Shown here piece after piece: positions 1 through 11,639 of a stretch of 64,000 bases of DNA. The DNA comes from Ornithodoros turicata (lineage: Eukaryota; Arthropoda; Arachnida; Ixodida; Argasidae), in contig NC_088208.1 of NCBI RefSeq assembly GCF_037126465.1, positions 39,718,685-39,782,684 on the forward strand, read 5' to 3'. Each line of letters begins with the position of its first letter. The first letter of the stretch is position 1. Position numbers and translations under genes: made by a program. The notes beneath the pieces were generated by a model. It was not told where the DNA came from. It saw only the letters and a program-made list of their open reading frames with translations, and did not search any database.

Positions 1-435
1 TGAGTATCTTCAAGTTTCGGAAATACTGATATGTCGTCCTCGACTTGAAGTAAGGATATCAATGGTGCTGCGATAGACGTGTTTAGTAGAAGGAACATTG
101 AAAAATGTGCTTCATATGTGCACATACAAACATAATAAACCATAATTCGGTCATGCAGCATAAATGTAGGCAAAATTTCGTTACTTCAAACAAAAGTCCG
201 TGGTCCCTCGAGGGTTTTAATCAACGAGAGTCTACTGTATTTACACTCGCACACACACAGTATTTTTTCCGGTTCACAGGAGATGTGGCAACACTTCATG
301 CTACGAAAAACCTCGTATAGCTTGGACGGCGATGTTTTACTCCCACTTTACCATTTTTACGAGTGGTGCCAAAGGATATATACATAATCTCAACTTTTCG
401 TCCCCAACCCTAATGTGTCTCTCTTGAATTTTCAG

Positions 436-824
436 AAGGCATTGTGAAGCCACTACCCGAGTACCAGAGGTGAGATGGCCAGTGATGGCGGATTTCTTAG
501 CAACTCGCCACTGGTGGGGACGCGGGGACTCACCACGAACTACTCCGCGCACAACTTGTGCATGGCCGGCAACCCTGCTCTCACCTCCTCTCGCTTCACC
601 TGTCTCTTTGCTGGGCATTTGGTGCAGGAATGGGAAATGGGCTGCTTATTGGTTTCCTCTTTGGTTCTGTCTCAACAACAACAACAACAACCCTGTCTCG
701 CTGCTTCTGGCACTCTCACTAGTGCCCACGTGCCGTTTCTTGCAAGGCTTTTTGAACCAGGGTTGTAAACTGACTGGACATACAAGGGAGATTAGAAGAA
801 AATGCAGTATTTACTTATAATAAA
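436..824 (+). other. candidate 3' terminal exons of an unidentified gene
   Basis: A short stretch (436-469) is bounded by a TTTTCAG acceptor and a GTGAG donor and reads GIVKPLPEYQ. A second acceptor (GGTGCAG, ending at 627) is in a compatible phase and leads into an open frame that includes a run of six Asn codons (CAA-type repeat, about 674-691) and stops at 818-820. An AATAAA sits at 819-824. I do not recognise the product and see no upstream exons, so this may be chance. Confidence 0.15.
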
Positions 825-1973
825 CGCACTTTCTGCCCAAAATCTTGGACCGTGGAGAGGACGCATTCGATAGCCTAGCACCAGAGGACAAACAGTTATA
901 TGTGTATGTGTATCGAAACACATACAAAACCTTTAAAGCCATGTCACCAACACTGTAGCCGTACTGAATACTGCCATCCTGCATTCAACTTGTCTTTCAA
1001 ATGGGAAGGTTGTTTTGGATTGACCAATGAACAGAGCTACATTAACATCATCATCATTACATCTTATTCCTGGTGGATATCTCCACCAGTTTGATGTGAT
1101 TCACACATCTACCTTCCCACATGAAGTTGAATCCAAGATGATGGCATTCAACATTGCTGCCATGGTACCATCAGCATTTACAACCCTGCTTTTTTTCGCC
1201 CCTGCTGCTGCTTCATTGTTGCTGTTCCCACCAGTTAGGTGGCGCTGCATTCACGAGAAGTTATGTACTTGCATTGCAGATGTCTTACAACCACAGTATG
1301 AGGCAAATTACGTGATGAGTGCCAGTGGAAGCACTGACGTTGAGCAGCTGTTCTGTTGATGACGATAATGACAGACTCTGCCTGTCATTAGGAAATCTTG
1401 CTGCCAGATTCTTCACATGCTGCCAGTGTATGTGGATGAGTCAACAAATGTTTTAAGAAACGTCGGAACCTGCAGGATGTCCGCAGGAAGCAGAACGGAC
1501 TTATAAAAAGCAGTTGGTCTTACGCTGCGGTCTGCTTTTACTCCCTGCTTCAGTACCGGAAGCAAGGTGCCGTTGTACCGTATTTTTATAGAGCTGCGTG
1601 CAGCAGCCAAGTAAGCTTAACTTGTACATACACACACAAGATGATCCTTTTGTGCTGTAGATATGTGTTTCTCGAGTCACGTGTGTGTGATGTGATAGCA
1701 TGTGCATTTCGACGAATGGCAGTCTGAATATTGTCCTTACGTGGCATCTCAATGGTAAGAAAGAACGGACACTGCAATACATTTGTGCATTGGTAGACAT
1801 TGGGACTCCATTAAGGTTCACAGTGTTTAATTTATGAGCAAGTCCACGGTGCATTTCACTCGATGCAGCCGATAGGTGGCAGTGGCCAATGCCTTCTAGA
1901 CTAAACAAGGCCCGATCACTACAGATGTGATGTCTTACGAGTCACTCCAGCCATGACCATGCCTAGAGTGGGT
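825..1973. other. no gene seen
   Basis: Only short, overlapping open frames on both strands, without a recognisable domain or a convincing splice-site chain. Confidence 0.5.
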
Positions 1974-2073
1974 CGTAGCCATGGAAAGCCACCTTTAGCC
2001 ACATCCGTAGCCATGGAAAGCCGCCTTTAGCCACATCCGTAGCCATGGAAAGCTGCCTTTAGCCACACCCGTA
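1974..2073 (+). repeat. 32-bp tandem repeat, three copies
   Basis: The unit starts CGTAGCCATGGAAAGC and ends TTTAGCCACATC. Copies begin at 1974, 2006 and 2038, exactly 32 bp apart, with a few substitutions, and a fourth copy breaks off after GTAG. Confidence 0.85.
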
Positions 2074-3459
2074 GTCAGACTCTCTGCAGACGGCACAAGC
2101 AGTGAAGGAGGGAGAGGAGGTCTTGTTTAGTCCAGATGGTGCGTCTGCTCACAATGCGCTGTTGAACGTGCACGTCTGCAATGTTTCTACATGTCTGTTT
2201 GCCCGTCAAACAGCTTCTGTGACAGAGAGCTGGTCTCTGCTTAAAAAAAAAACGGTACAAAAAGTCATGGTAAGTGGTTTCTGTTCATGCTCACATGACA
2301 CGTAGAATATTTCAATGAATTGTTGCTAAATTATTCGTAATTATTGCCCAGAAAACGTCGACTGGCACATCTCAAAGACAATTTAGCCATAAAACTGAAG
2401 CTACAAGCACACTTACATAATAAACAAAGGGAATTAGCCAATGCACTTACATATCTCGAAAGACACTTGACAGGATATCAATGAATTTTTGTATCCGCGG
2501 TTTTGCATACAATACGTATCGTGGATTGGATAAAATAACTTGGATGGTTGCCAAAATATCTAACACATACTACTACATAATCTAAAAATTGTTAAAATTA
2601 CAGCAAGCACAGATATTTCAACAACCATCCAACAGCACAGCAACTCGTATTGTGAGCAGCTGCGTGCACTACATTCAGATGCCATCCAAACCCGTGTTCG
2701 TTCTGGGTCATCCCAGTTGGCACACGAAATTCAGGAGATGTGTATGCGCCCAAACAGAGCATCTCAGTACTGCCAAAGAACATGGAGCGTTAGCCATTGC
2801 ACTCAAGTGTCAAGCCCTGTTTCATCCTCTTGTTATCTACCTGTGGCAACATATCTGTGCTACTGCCAATTCTGTAAATGGGGGGAATTGAAGGAAGTCC
2901 CTTGGCTGTTGAATGTAGGCAGTGTGAATGGCGTGTTGTTCGCCAGTGCGGTGAGCTGCCTGCGGCCTTGTGGCGGAAGTTACTATACAGTGTAGGCCAT
3001 TTATGGTAATCCTGCGTACAGTAAGATACCGGTTATATACCACATATTCTCTGAATACCTCTTGCAGTAAACTGTGCCGCACACAGTGTGACTAGGATCA
3101 GCAGTGTGTTATGTCTTGAAATTGACATTAAAGTGACCTTACCAACGTCCTTAATGCTGCACCAGCCTAACATATGCATTCCAGTAAGTACTGTGGCATA
3201 GAATGTGGTTACAGATAGAGGTGACCGCAGGTAACGTTGACAGTATCCACAGTTGCACAACACTTGCACTTGTTACAACTGCAACAGCGTTACTTGGTAT
3301 AGCTGTACCTGCATCCATGCAGATCCTCACATTCACGATCATTGCATTTGTAGGGAAAAATCTACACGATGAAACGGAATCCCGGCAGTAGCGGTTGTGT
3401 GCACAGGACGCAGCGTATTACACACCTCAACACGCCATTTTGAATTCACTGAGTACTCT
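2074..3459. other. no gene seen
   Basis: Short open frames only; nothing recognisable on either strand. Confidence 0.5.
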
Positions 3460-3715
3460 CAATTGAACCTCTGTATGCAATAAGGGGATAAGTCGAAAAA
3501 TCCCAAACCGAGAAAAGGGGCCTGATCTGATTGTGCATCCCATTGACATACATGCATTTCCCATTTCTTACCCTCCTGTAGCTGGCCAATAAATTTCAAT
3601 AGGGTCCTAAATTTTCTTTGGCAGGGACATACTGGTATGTAGATGTCATTGCAGCAAAAATAGCAAAAAGGGGATAAATTGACTTATCCCCTTATTGCAT
3701 ACAGAGGTTCAATTG
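3460..3715. mobile_element. MITE-like element with perfect 35-bp terminal inverted repeats
   Basis: Bases 3460-3494 begin CAATTGAACCTCTGTATGCA and are the exact reverse complement of 3681-3715. The pair encloses a 256-bp non-coding element. I see no clear target-site duplication in the flanks, so the superfamily is unknown. A simple foldback repeat is the alternative. Confidence 0.7.
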
Positions 3716-4267
3716 TGGCTCCACTTAGGGGTGTCAGCAAACACTCCAATGCTTATTTGCAGATATCCATTCACTCTATGGAGGCTCACGGTCGTGTCAT
3801 TGCAGACTTCAAAATTACAACGGTTGCTAACTTTACCGTAACTGGCACACACTGTATTTGCTCCAAAGCAAGCCAGGCCATTTCTCTATAAGCTTGATGT
3901 AAACATCCAACATGTGCACGTGATGACATGTCAGCAGGATGCTGGCAGGATTGTGGGCTTAGGGTAATGGGACGGGCCTAAGTATAGAATGTGGTACGAG
4001 TCGTCTCTGTTGTCTCGTCACAGATATAGTGCAACTATAGTAGTGTATATATATGAGGGAGATGTCCGTGGAGAGACACATGAGGCCTGGGACATTAGGA
4101 TTTTTACATAAATTTTGGAACAAACTCTTGACTGCTTTTACAGTGTTTGGTGATTTCTATCGGATACGATGCTGTGTTAGAATGCTGAAAGCGAAAGAAA
4201 TGAAATAAAACTTCGATGCTACATGTACTCCTCTTAGGTTTGATATTTCATTACCAAAGTCCGTCCT
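3716..4267. other. no gene seen
   Basis: AT-rich unique sequence with no convincing coding frame. Confidence 0.5.
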
Positions 4268-4983
4268 ACTAGATCGTGTGGAGTAGTGGTTGGGACCAGT
4301 GATGGCCAGTATAGTTGACTACATGTAGTTAAACTACCTGATTGTTGTTAAAAAGTAGTTATGAACTACTTGTAGAAATGTAGTGGCAACTACTAGTTAA
4401 ACTACTATTCCGAGTAGTTAACTACAGTAGTTAGGTTACTGGAGGCGACAACTACTTCCGATTTTGCCGCAAGCTTTACGGCACGATTGTGCTTCCGACT
4501 TTTTACCTTGAGCTACTTCTTTGATGAGAACGGAGGTGCAGAGCAATTGTGCCGCGTGCATGTGTACTAAATCTTCACATTTTATCGCTGCTTGTGATTG
4601 ATATTTAGGTGTCCAAGAACACTATAGAATGGGATTGGTGTTGATGGACAACGTTAAGTAGTTAGAGATGTAGCTAAAATACATTGCAGTAGTTAAAGTA
4701 GTAGTTTTAACTACCTCCCCTGAAAAGTAGTTGAACTACTGGTTAAACTACTCCACCGCAAAGTAGTTAGTAGTTAAAGTTAAATTACTTGAGAAGTAGT
4801 TAGTGGCCATCACTGGTTGGGACAACCTAGACTGGGAGGCGATATGGGTTCGAATCCTGGCACTGGCTGTGATGTCTGTCTGACAGACTTTCCAGAAGAA
4901 TACCGGCACAGTTCCCCCTGAAGTCGGCCCAGGACACCTACTAAGCCCCCCGCCTTGTCCCCAACTTCTTCCTGTTGGCCATA
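4268..4983 (+). mobile_element. tRNA-derived SINE (family 1), split by a younger transposon
   Basis: Joining 4268-4296 with 4824-4983 gives a tRNA-like head: a box-A-like GTGGAGTAGTGGTT and a box B GGTTCGAATCC at 4847-4857. It is followed by the family body (CCGGCACAGTTCCCCCTGAA and on) also found near 13.1, 56.1 and 62.8 kb. It is interrupted between the two pol III boxes by the element at 4297-4815, so it can no longer act as a normal SINE source. Confidence 0.7.
4297..4815. mobile_element. hAT-type MITE with perfect 8-bp target duplication
   Basis: A 519-bp non-coding element begins CAGTGATGGCCA and ends with its reverse complement TGGCCATCACTG. It is flanked on both sides by the 8-mer GTTGGGAC (4289-4296 and 4816-4823). 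Ends of the form CAGNG and an 8-bp duplication are the hAT superfamily signature. The interior is packed with alternating GTAGTTAAACTAC-type subterminal motifs on both strands, typical of hAT MITEs. There is no transposase frame, so it is non-autonomous. Confidence 0.88.
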
Positions 4984-5077
4984 GTTGCTTCGCGGAGCTA
5001 ACGCAGAATTTTTAAAACATTCAATGCGCCAGGACGCAGTCAACAGCACAAGAACAAGCGTAAATTCAAACTCCTGC

Positions 5078-5083
5078 TTTATT
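5078..5083 (-). terminator. poly(A) signal for TMEM177
   Basis: TTTATT on the plus strand is AATAAA on the minus strand, about 50 bp past the TMEM177 stop codon. Confidence 0.6.
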
Positions 5084-5130
5084 TTCACTGTCCCTAAATT
5101 CCGGTGTACAACTAAATCACTATAAAATTA

Positions 5131-6611
5131 TCACCTGCCCTCACCCACAGGAAGGGCTACCTGCTGTTCTTCCAGCATCTTCCTCAGCCTATCCAACCTG
5201 TGCGTCAAGGGCAGATGCGCCATTCGCACGAAACTCTCCTCGTTGCCTTTACTGGTATACGCGCTCGCTCCGGCTCCACCCATCAACTCCCTGAGACACC
5301 TATTCCGCCGGAGCATCTTCTCGTAGTACTCAATCCCGCCCAGCAGGTAGTCCGACCCCATCCTGGCCGCACTGTCGTCTGCGTCTCGTTCCCAATACTG
5401 CGTGCTCGCGTCCTTTATGAAGAGAAACATCGTCCCTCCAAACGCGGCAAGGACTCCATACAGCATTATTCGTATCCTTCTCGGCACCCTGTGGTAGAGG
5501 TTGAGTCTCGTGTTGAGGAGACGGCCGAGGATGTAGGCGTTGAGTATGTTGATGGAGAGCGCAAACGCGCGCACTTCCACGTAGTAAGTGTTGGCCCAGT
5601 ACAGTTCGCGCGCTATTGCAAACTTTTGCGCTCTGTCGCTCAGAACGAGCGCTTCCTTGAGTTGTTGACCCTCTTTCGCGGACCACTTCGGTTCCTCAGT
5701 GTTCGCAACAGCCATTAGTTGTGTTTCAACCTGATTTGGCGCCGTGTAGCTAAAGTTTGGGGGTATGCCAATGAGGGCGCCGTATCTGGATGAGGTGCTG
5801 CCAGCAATGAAGGTGTCCAGCTTGGCTACGGTGAAGAATCTGATGAGGGCCTTTCGGCTCTGCTTTACAGTACTCTCTGTTAGGACCTGTAACGGTAGGT
5901 ATCCATCTGTACTAAACAACCGTACCCTCCGTCGACGGGAGCTGCAAAAATTTTACAATACACAGGATGTCGGCAACTGCAGATTGTTTTTGCATCTCGG
6001 CACTAAAACACTTGACCTGGCATAACGGAGACTATTTTGTCTAATTTGCACTTCATGTTATTAACATGCCGTGAAAGGAGGTGTCTTGAAGCTCCTGGAC
6101 GGTAAATCTCATTACGGTGTTCTCCAACAACGTAAATCGGCAATTACATAACCATTTCATTGCAGATATAATCTGTACAACCCAGTACCTTACAACCAAA
6201 TTGGCCACACCCTTTCCATCTATTGTATTTAGTTTTTTTTAAATTTTGTCAATAAAAACATTGCAGAGGGAGAGCCCACACACAATGATCCGGTAATTAT
6301 TGCACGTTATAACGAGACTTGTTTCCAGAATAGTAAACGTTACCTCATTGGCTCTTGTTTGAACTTCTTCGCTGAGCTCCATTGGCATCCCGTACCTCGA
6401 AAACAAAATGATTTAAATGAGCCATATTGTAAATAATGTAGGGATCAACTTACCTATAGTGCTGCACTATCTGCCGATATTTATCCAGACAAAACGTATT
6501 CGGAACATAATAGGCGGCAAAGCCGGCAATACTAGCGAAACATGCCACACCACCCGACACTTGCTGTCCCTGCGGTGTGAGAAAGAAGGCTCCCAGACGA
6601 GAACTGGTCAT
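5131..6611 (-). CDS. TMEM177: TMEM177, mitochondrial inner-membrane COX2 assembly factor
   Basis: Transmembrane protein 177 helps stabilise COX20 and newly made COX2 during cytochrome c oxidase assembly in the inner mitochondrial membrane. I read three minus-strand exons: 6454-6611 (ATG at 6609-6611), 6344-6395 and 5131-5886, with GTAAG and GTAACG donors and AG acceptors in matching phases. They give 321 residues, close to the ~310 usual for the family. Family landmarks are LSDRAQKFAIARELYW and GGIEYYEKMLRRN in the last exon, plus LPLTHRLD near the C terminus. A hydrophobic segment lies at about residues 19-36 and another pair in the middle of exon 3. The single-exon frame starting at 5919 begins inside an intron (CAG acceptor just before 5886), so that start is rejected. 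An acceptor-like TTTTCACAG just before the ATG hints at a 5' UTR exon. Confidence 0.9.
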
Positions 6612-7618
6612 GGTTCTGTGAAAATTCAAGTATAGCAGCCGCTAAGACAATGTAAGTACGGGCACCTAGATCTGAACGATGCAGAAAAGGTAAGTCACTA
6701 CTAAGCTAAGTTGAAGTTCCTCTGCATGCCATCCCATGCCATGAGTAGTTCTTACATACATCAAAAGTGCATAATTTTGCATCAAGAGGAGGACTCAAAC
6801 TTCCTGCACAGCCGTGGCTTAGCAGACGACAATGAAAAGCGATCTGATTGTCTAAGCAATTTTCTTTTTAAGATGAAGAATGCGGAGTTTCAACGCCAGG
6901 GGCGATGCTCCAAATCGTCACTATTCTGTTTCGTGGAGTTTTTCACGCTTTTGTGATACCTGGATGAGGACCCCAGGAGGGACGTGGGGCAGGATATTTG
7001 AGCTGAACATTTTATGCTGAATTTATGCGTTCAGTGTCCATGTCGTTTATATGTTGTAACCCTTGCACTAGGTGTCTTTTTAGCGATTTTAAAGGATCGC
7101 TAAAGCCGATATTTCGAACAGGAATATACCGGCAGCTCCCGAGGTTTCTTCGGGATCGCATTTCGAGGCGTTTGATAAGGTGTACAGTATTTATCCTTCC
7201 CCTTCCATATCCTCCTCCTGCACAAACCTGTGTCCTGCATCTTAGGCATCTAACTTGCATGTGTGCAATACGTACAAAATAATTAGGTTTCAACATTTTT
7301 CTCCCACCTATAATTTCCAGCTAAACTGTGCCCTTCATCAGTGCTTCTTGGCCCAAGAACTGTGTCGTCCGGCAAGTCGCGGAAGCCGATTTCACAGATT
7401 CGAAAAATCCTTCTAAAATATTATCCTTAAATATCGGAGTTGCGATCCGAACTATTATATTCCAAACCAGCGCTGTCCAAACCTTCTAAACCACGCTTCT
7501 AAACACAACCGGCCCGGAAGCATGGAAGCAGGAAGAGAGCAAAGAGAGGATAGCCAGTAGTAGCCAGTAGTGCCGATGGAACAATCCAATCCAATCCAAA
7601 AATTCTGATTAAAATAAG
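6612..7618. other. intergenic interval between TMEM177 and the CXXC1 locus
   Basis: The two genes are divergently transcribed about 1 kb apart, so the interval should hold both promoters. I see no TATA box. CCAAT-like repeats (CAATCCAATCCAATCC) occur near 7583-7598, just upstream of the first coding exon. Confidence 0.4.
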
Positions 7619-7669
7619 ATGGCGACAACGGACGCCAAGGAAACGCAAGAGCGACGTGTAAGCATTTAA
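7619..7669 (+). promoter_or_regulatory. short upstream ORF before CXXC1 if the 7658 donor is not used
   Basis: If the transcript stays unspliced at 7658, the ATG at 7619 runs through the donor and stops at TAA 7667-7669. That makes a 16-codon uORF ending 114 nt before the CXXC1 start. Splicing instead joins the same ATG to the ASDURF-like exons. Confidence 0.5.
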
Positions 7670-10600
7670 TTCCGCTCTAAGTTAAGTTGTTTTGTCATTT
7701 TACTGTGTTTCATTACGCACAGTTATATACGAGGGAGTGGTTGAATATTATAAGGTGCATCATAGGCGTTCATTAAACGCGCTATGGCATCAGTTGTAAC
7801 GGAAACTCTGTACCAGGTTAGTAGCGACGGTACAGAAAACATGGATACTGAAGTTGAGAGCCCCGCACATTTTGGACAAGATATGCACAGTTACTGCAAA
7901 GCTCCTCCCGTCAAGTCCGATACGAGTGCCAGTAAACCACGATCTGACAGCGAAACGGATACGTGCGAAGAAGACACGGGTACCGCTCACAATTCTGAGG
8001 ACGAAATGGTATACTGCATTTGTCGCACGAGCGACACGAGTAGATTCATGATCGGCTGCGACAACTGTAATGAGTGGTACCACGGAGACTGCATCAGTAT
8101 TACGGAAACGTACGCCAAGAATATCGTCAAGTTCTTTTGCCTCATATGTCGCGATCGTGACCCGACGTTAGAAATAAAGTTTAAGGAAAAGAAAGAGAGA
8201 AGCCACTCCCACGACGAACACAAAAGCAAAAGTAGGAAGCGCGACGAGTCCTACTCGCCCACGCGGCACAAGGACAAGGATAAGTCGTCGCACAAATCGA
8301 GAAAGAGCAAGAAGAAGTCGACGCGGCAGTGCGGCGAGTGCACTGCCTGCTACCTCACCGAAGACTGTGGGCGATGTGATTTCTGCAAGGACATGCGCAA
8401 GTTCGGAGGACCCAACAAAATCCGCCAGAAATGCAGGAAGAGGCAGTGCCTTAACTTTGGTCTCATCCTGGGGAAAAAACCGATGTCGTCTCCAAAGAAA
8501 TCCAGGTCTTACATGTTCGACGACGACTACGACCCGGAGCTGGACGTCATCAACGATAATTCCGACCACGGCAACGACTACGCGGACGACGACTACGAGC
8601 CGGAGCTGGTGAGGAGGCCCGCCAAGAAGCCTCGTCACAAGCGGAGCCCCAGTAAGAGCGAAAGTAGGCGTCAGGCGTCCCAGTCTCGAAGGTCCCGCAA
8701 GGAAGAGCACAAACGGGAACACAGGAGCGAGAAGGAAAAGAGCCGTAAGGAAGAGGACGCCCTCCGCCAGTGCTACGGTCCCGGCTGCACGAGCGCGGCG
8801 AGGTCCGGCTCCAAGTACTGCAGCGACGAGTGCGGTCTGAAGCTCGCAACAAACCGCATCTATGAGATACTTCCGCACCGCATCCAGCAGTGGCAGTCCG
8901 GCCCGTGCCACGCGGACGAGGCCAACCGTCGTCAGCTGGAGCAGATCCGCAAGCAGCAGCAGGACGCTCGCAGCACCCTGCAGCAGCTGGAAGAGAAGAG
9001 GGCTCAACTCGAGAAGGTGATCGAGCGCGCGAAACGGACTCCGCTCGTGGACGACGACGAGACTGCCGACGACTACGAAGAGAGCGAATTGAGCACGTAC
9101 TGCGTTACGTGCGGCCACGAAGTGAGCGCCAGGGCCGCCATGCGGCACATGGAGAAGTGCTTCAACAAGTACGAGAGCCAGGCGTCCTACGGCTCCATCT
9201 ACAAGACGCGCATCGAGGGTGACAACGTCTTCTGCGACTTCTACAACCCCCACCAGAAGACCTACTGCAAGCGCCTCCGCATTCTGTGTCCCGAACACTC
9301 GAAGGAGCCCAAGGTGGCAGACGACGAGGTGTGCGGGTTTCCTCTCGTCGCCGACGTGTTCCGCCACACGGGGGAGTTCTGCAACGTCCGCAAGAAGCTG
9401 TGTGCCAAGCACTACTGCTGGGACAAGTTCCGCCGTGCGGAGACGGACATGGAGATAGTGAGGCAGTGGTTGAGGCTGGACGAGCTGTACGAACAGGAGA
9501 GGAACATGTGCATGGCCATGACGAACAGGGGGGGCGTGTTGGGGCTGATGTTGCACCAGACTATTTCGCACAACAGCATGTACGACATGCCCCCGCCTCC
9601 AATTCAGGCATCGGGATGAGAGGGGCGCGATATTCTGTACTGGTCTTTGCGGTGCACTAAACATGTTTATAATACACAGTTTTATGGCACCTGTTTTTTT
9701 AGTGTGCTTAGTCTCGGCTTACCTGAAGGTGACGGCTTGAAACTGACATGACATGAAGAAGTGGTATGGCCATTGTTGCCGAAAAAAAGAAGAGTAAACA
9801 GTTTGCTTCCATAGCTATGGCTGCTGAAAGGAGCACGCATGTCGCTGAAGCATCTCCTAAGAATTACATCATGTTTCAGTAACAAATCGGGCCTTGTTTA
9901 GCCCAGACAGCATTGGCTTTCCCCATCACTCATTAGCATTGCGACAGCCCTAATGTTTGGGACTGTTGCCACTGCAACAAATGGTGGGCTGTGGTGACCG
10001 CTTGAAAGTGGGCCACTGCTGTTGTCAGACTTAGACAAGGACATTGAATGTGATTAAGGGACTGCGCAACAAATGCTTTTATATCCGTCTCCTTTTGTGA
10101 TTTTTATGAGTTGCTATGTTCCCTAACATTAACATGCGAGTCACATGTCAAACATATGGTACAATATTTATCCGGAGAGCACTGACGTTGACTCCACTGA
10201 GAGTGTTTGGGGTGTGTAACTACAAACTTGCAATGCTACGTGAGTGGGGAGTGAGGAAGGTTGATTTGTGAACAGTATGCAGTCCTTCAGACATCAGTAT
10301 CAATACAAGGACCTCTGCAGTTATGCATCCTTGAGACGTCTTATGGTTACCAATGGCGATACACACTCGAAACTTTCCCCTTGCAGATTCACGAGCTTCA
10401 GGTGCTGGAACACGAGCTGAACACACTTAAACAGGGAGCAGTAAGTAGTCACTGCTGTGCAGGCCCCTTCTCACCAGCAATGTTTTCCCCGTGCATGGGG
10501 TTCTGCCGTAGCAGCACCGTGGACATCATGACCACCTTTTGTTGCTTCGTCCCTTTTGCTCCCTCTACCCCATGGAACCCCCTGATACAACACGACTTAT

Positions 10601-10803
10601 TTTACAGCATGTCTTCAAGAAGCAGCCAAACAGCAACATTTTCTTCACTGCCAGGCTACCGGATGTGAAATCTGATGTGAAAAGTTGAGTTTGTGTTGTT
10701 TCTTCTAGGAGGAGCTGATGTCATTAATCTGATTTTCGATATCTTTGCAGAAGAACTGGAATCTCTGCGAGACTCGCAGCTGAAAGCAGAGAAGGCTACC
10801 TGA
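7619..10803 (+). CDS. ASDURF-like prefoldin-like small protein; its intron 1 contains the CXXC1 ORF
   Basis: Four exons join in consistent phase: 7619-7657 (donor GTAAGC), 10387-10440 (acceptor TTGCAG, donor GTAAGT), 10608-10683 (acceptor TTTACAG, donor GTTGAG) and 10751-10803 (acceptor TTTGCAG, ends TGA). The product is 73 residues: a coiled-coil helix containing HELQVLEHELNTLKQ, a turn motif KKQPNSNIFF, then a second charged helix ending KAEKAT. This is a prefoldin-like hairpin. From memory, the first ~45 residues align without gaps to human ASDURF (the ASNSD1 upstream-ORF protein, a prefoldin-like subunit of the PAQosome chaperone), including NSNIFF; that alignment was not run. The human protein is longer at its N terminus. 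No ASNSD1-like frame follows here. The weakest join is exon 1 to exon 2 across 2.7 kb, supported only by phase and the alignment. Confidence 0.65.
7784..9622 (+). CDS. CXXC1: CXXC1/CFP1, CpG-binding subunit of SET1/COMPASS, intronless
   Basis: CFP1 brings the SET1 H3K4 methyltransferase complex to unmethylated CpG islands in the nucleus. The single 611-codon ORF holds the family architecture. A PHD finger lies at about residues 78-122 (C78, C80, C92, C95, H100, C103, C119, C122), reading H3K4me3. A basic Ser/Arg/Lys linker follows. The CXXC zinc finger is at about 183-222, with CGECTAC, KFGGPNKIRQKCRKRQC and all eight cysteines. A second acidic and basic linker leads to the C-terminal SET1-interaction region (about 329-592), with CGLKLATNRIYEILP-type sequence, a coiled coil near 383-417 and further Cys/His clusters. 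An in-frame TAG at 7763-7765 supports the ATG at 7784; the stop is TGA at 9617-9619 or immediately adjacent. Length is near the ~650 residues of vertebrates. No frameshift or internal stop, so it is not a decayed retrocopy. Confidence 0.95.
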
Positions 10804-11639
10804 TGTTGGGTTTTGCCTATGACTAGGGAGGCCCAATATTCAAGGAATAGCTTTGTATTGTTTGGAAAATAGAACTGCCAAACAAGGCAGCCTTGAAATA
10901 ACTATGGAATTGTGTGGAGTTGTGAATTACGTTTGTGCCTTCGAAAGCTCGGGAACTGCACAGCATGGAACATATTTCCTTCAACAGGGCTGTGCAGGGC
11001 CGGCGATAAAGGGGGGTGGGGGGGGGGGGCGAGTAAGGCGACCGCCTTAGGTCCCGCGTTCGCATAGGCCCCAAATACCCCACTTGTCTCCCGGAGACGA
11101 AAGGTAGCCACCGGTCCTGCTTACACTGCATTTCTGCAGTGGTACTGACCGACTTGCAGATATATTACTTCCTAATTTCATTTTGTTAAGGATGTATATG
11201 CTACATTACTAATGTAAAAAAAAATATTCGTTCGCACACGTGTGCGTGAGTGCAATTGTATAACAATAAGATTTTTTTCTCTCGTGTTGCAAAATAAGAA
11301 GAAAAAAAAGTATTAGTTGTCTACGAGACATGGAAATTACATAAAATTATAGCTATCCGGCCCCAAACCAGGACTGTTGCTCATCCTGCAACGCAGAGCG
11401 GTGACACAGACCGAGAACGCACTTGCACCGCTACTAGAAGACCTACACGCAGCACGAGTGATGTTATCTTTGCGAAACCGAAACTTGTGGAAGTGACGGG
11501 TAGGACGGCCGCCATAAGCGGTTCTGACGAGCGCTATCTACGCTGCGCTACGACAGAAGAGAACACTCGGCAAGTGAGGGCGGTAATGTTGGAAAGTTTT
11601 AACGGGTTTGTGTTATCGGTGGCGCCAAAATTCTGAAGT
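10804..11639. other. no gene seen; G-rich low-complexity tract
   Basis: Past the ASDURF-like stop I see a G-run near 11010-11030 and AT-rich stretches, but no domain and no canonical AATAAA near the stop. Confidence 0.4.

Noticed and set aside
8168..9664. 498-codon minus-strand open frame
   Set aside because: Shadow of the GC-rich, charged-codon CXXC1 gene on the plus strand.
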